Source of the DNA: Lihuaxuella thermophila
Lineage (GTDB): Bacteria > Bacillota > Bacilli > Thermoactinomycetales > Thermoactinomycetaceae
Length of the DNA: 64,000 nucleotides
Assembly: GCF_900110165.1 (NCBI RefSeq)
Contig: NZ_FOCQ01000002.1
Span: 1 to 64,000, forward strand
Direction of reading: 5' to 3'
The notes beneath the pieces are model-generated. The model worked only from the letters and a program-made list of their open reading frames with translations. It did not search any database and was not told the DNA's origin. Position 1 is the first letter of the stretch; each line of letters begins with the position of its first letter. A program made the position numbers and the translations under genes. This document shows, piece after piece, positions 62,401 through 64,000 of this stretch.

Positions 62401-62469
62401 TGGGTATCCCTCATCTTAAACTTTTCTTGAAAGTGTGCTGTAAAAGGGTGTGTCTGTGGTTGTGCTTCC

Positions 62470-62550
62470 GGGGCGGTCGGCCGTGTGGATCTCCGTGCTC
62501 CTGAGGCCGGCAAGCATCGGAACGGAGCCGCAAAAATGATTTTGGAGCGG
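62470..62550. repeat. Dispersed intergenic repeat, two-module copy
   Basis: 62470-62514 matches 16496-16540 (42 of 45), and 62519-62550 matches 25452-25484 (28 of 32 aligned positions, one gap). The two modules are therefore adjacent here and separate elsewhere. Confidence 0.65.
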
Positions 62551-62639
62551 CCCTTTAAAGCAATCCACCGTCATTCCCCGATTCTGTTGAACAAACAGTC
62601 ATGATCATTTCAATGAAAGTGCAAAACCGTTTCACAAAA

Positions 62640-63857
62640 TTACTCGGGATCCCGCTTCAAGCCATTCACTGCAAGAACTTGCTCATAAAGCTGAATGGTG
62701 TTTTGCGCATTTTGCTCCCAGGTGAGTGCCTTCGACATCTGAAACGCCCGCTCTCCCATGGATCGGGCCAGTTCCGGGGACTCGACCAATATCTGGCGAA
62801 GCCGCTCCGCCAATTGGCCGGTGTTGCCGGGCTCAACGAGAAATCCGGTTTCGCCATCCCGCAAAATCTCGGCAATCCCTCCGACATCAGTGCACACCAT
62901 CGGCTTCCCGCAACCCATGCTTTCAAGCAAAATGGACGGCAATCCCTCACTTCGGCTGGCTAAAACCAGCGCATCCGCACTGTTGATCCAGGCCGGAATT
63001 TCCTCATAGGGACGCCTGCCCATAAAATGGGTTTGCGCCTGGATTCCCTGACGGGCCGACTGTTCAGCGAGCGTCCGTCTCAGCGGACCGTCTCCAACCA
63101 GGTAAAGATGCAAATCCGGATCTTCGGCCGCCACTTTGGCAAACGCGGTGAGCAACAGGTCCACCCCTTTAACAGGCAGGAGATTGCCGACGAACAACAA
63201 TACTTTTTTCCGCCCGGAGATTCCCAATTGTTCCCTCGCCTTTTGCTGCCGGATCGGATAAAAACGCGACGGATCAAAGCCGTTATAAATGGTTTTCGCT
63301 TCAATTCCGGGGGCCATCCGCTCCGCTTCCGCAAGCAGCCGGCCGCTGACCGTGATGATCCGGTCATTCATTTGGAGCGCTTGCAGCGTTTTACGATAGA
63401 CGGATTTGTTTCGTTTGGGGTACAGCATGATATCCGAACCGTGAATCGTAGAGACGACGGGGACCTGAAACGATCTTTTTAAGATACCCGCGGCATAACC
63501 ATCGGGAAAAATGGTGTGGGCATGGATCAGATCAAACGGAAATTCCCTCTGGATCGCCGGGATCGCTTGCTGGAGCGACGCTGTGTAAAATCGGCCGTAG
63601 TTCGAAAAAAAGAAGCCTCCGGGAAACATCAGCGTCGGGACATACTGAACATCGATTCCCTCCAGCCGGGTTTGGAGAGCCATTTTGCGATAGCCCTTCC
63701 ATTTCGGGTAGAGCGGAAAGCGGGGGATCGGGGAAACGACCCGCACTCGGATTCCCGCTTTTTGTAAACTTTTCGCCTGGTTGTGAACAAAAATCCCCGA
63801 CACGGGATTCACCTGATTCGGATACATGTGGGAAATGATCAATACACGAAGGCTCAC
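62640..63857 (-). CDS. Glycosyltransferase family 4
   Basis: 405 residues from the GTG at 63857 (AGGAAGAGG about 10 bases upstream). N-terminal domain with SHMYPNQVNPVSGIFVHNQAKSL and HAHTIFPDGYAAG, donor domain with IYNGFDPSRFYP, LLFVGNLLPVKGVDLLL, YLVGDGPLR and SRSEGLPSILLESMGCGKPMVCTD (Glu-x7-Glu). Builds the lipid-linked glycan, with the other transferases of the locus. No clear terminator follows, but the 380-bp gap suggests a separate transcript from wbpB-wzx-wzy. Confidence 0.88.
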   Translation of the reverse strand: MSLRVLIISHMYPNQVNPVSGIFVHNQAKSLQKAGIRVRVVSPIPRFPLYPKWKGYRKMALQTRLEGIDVQYVPTLMFPGGFFFSNYGRFYTASLQQAIPAIQREFPFDLIHAHTIFPDGYAAGILKRSFQVPVVSTIHGSDIMLYPKRNKSVYRKTLQALQMNDRIITVSGRLLAEAERMAPGIEAKTIYNGFDPSRFYPIRQQKAREQLGISGRKKVLLFVGNLLPVKGVDLLLTAFAKVAAEDPDLHLYLVGDGPLRRTLAEQSARQGIQAQTHFMGRRPYEEIPAWINSADALVLASRSEGLPSILLESMGCGKPMVCTDVGGIAEILRDGETGFLVEPGNTGQLAERLRQILVESPELARSMGERAFQMSKALTWEQNAQNTIQLYEQVLAVNGLKRDPE

Positions 63858-63982
63858 CGGAATCAAACCTCTTCCTTTTTGATTAAGATTCCCTGAATAT
63901 TTGCGATTCCATCCTTGACCGTATACAAGCATTCGGGATAACTGTTTGCTTCATGGTGATAATAGGGGTAAGGAGCGGATCG

Positions 63983-64000
63983 ATGAATGAAAAAGCAAAG
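63983..64000 (+). CDS. Start of a plus-strand gene cut by the window end
   Basis: An ATG at 63983 with TAAGGAG 7-8 bases upstream opens a frame of six codons (MNEKAK) to the window edge. Divergent from the glycosyltransferase gene. Product unknown. Confidence 0.4.

Larger units (their letters stand above)
62257..62639. other. Upstream region of the polysaccharide operon
   Basis: 383 bp without a gene. It contains the bipartite motif at 62381-62400 with an associated ATTACAAGAACATTACA (62349-62365), and both modules of the dispersed repeat family at 62470-62514 and 62519-62550. The remainder is unremarkable. No convincing terminator for the upstream glycosyltransferase gene was found. Confidence 0.55.

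Overview
The window looks like chromosomal DNA of a spore-former-type Gram-positive in the Bacillales, with about 50 percent G+C in the housekeeping parts. The signs are strong Shine-Dalgarno sites, many GTG and TTG starts, sigma-A-type promoters, an S-box before metNIQ, AhrC/ArgR-like boxes before argC, tandem Spo0A-type boxes, long-form HPF, and comFA/comFC, degU, secA and prfB genes. The order degU-like, comFA, comFC, hpf, secA, prfB, cccB-like with yvyE and LCP genes nearby is the Bacillus order without any flagellar genes. A non-motile relative such as a member of the Thermoactinomycetaceae would fit, but this is inference.

Layout. 1-7.6 kb is an AT-rich accessory island. It holds a 5'-truncated Rhs/YD-repeat gene, two alternative toxin tips (type-28-like and a zincin metallopeptidase), immunity candidates and decayed toxin pieces, arranged around a 678-bp direct repeat of the Rhs core. 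7.6-14.3 kb carries an ArsB/NhaD transporter and two secreted proteins with triple CWB2 cell-wall-binding repeats. 14.4-19.2 kb is the argCJBD operon. 19.2-25.3 kb holds a lipoprotein cytochrome c, a membrane protein, an enoyl-CoA hydratase, prfB (programmed frameshift) and secA. 25.6-30 kb has a glycosyltransferase, a secreted M14 carboxypeptidase and a UDP-sugar 2-epimerase. 30-35.4 kb has hpf, csp, an amino-acid ABC transporter with two paralogous binding proteins, and HU. 35.4-42.9 kb has comFC, comFA, an orphan DegU-like regulator, metK and a secreted subtilase. 43-50.2 kb has two LCP genes, a PadR/methyltransferase pair, a YigZ protein and S-box-controlled metNIQ. 50.6-64 kb is a surface-polysaccharide locus.

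The main functional theme is cell-surface polymer assembly. Genes resembling wbpA, wbpB, wbpE and wbpD (57.9-62.3 kb), with a WbpI-like epimerase at 28.9 kb, would make UDP-2,3-diacetamido-2,3-dideoxy-mannuronic acid. A priming sugar transferase, glycosyltransferases, flippase and polymerase would build and export a polymer, and three LCP proteins could attach it to peptidoglycan. Three transcription units of this system share an identical bipartite upstream motif, GTAACAT-N4-GAAATGTTT.

Other points of interest are a cluster of DnaA boxes between an ABC permease gene and its binding-protein gene, an unassigned structured leader with a terminator before metK, a compact structured element upstream of the metN S-box, dispersed intergenic repeats, and a PadR gene whose promoter and start codon sit inside tandem 15-bp repeats. 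At least six reading frames are broken or split next to homopolymer runs. Sequencing indels must therefore be excluded before these genes are called pseudogenes or phase-variable.
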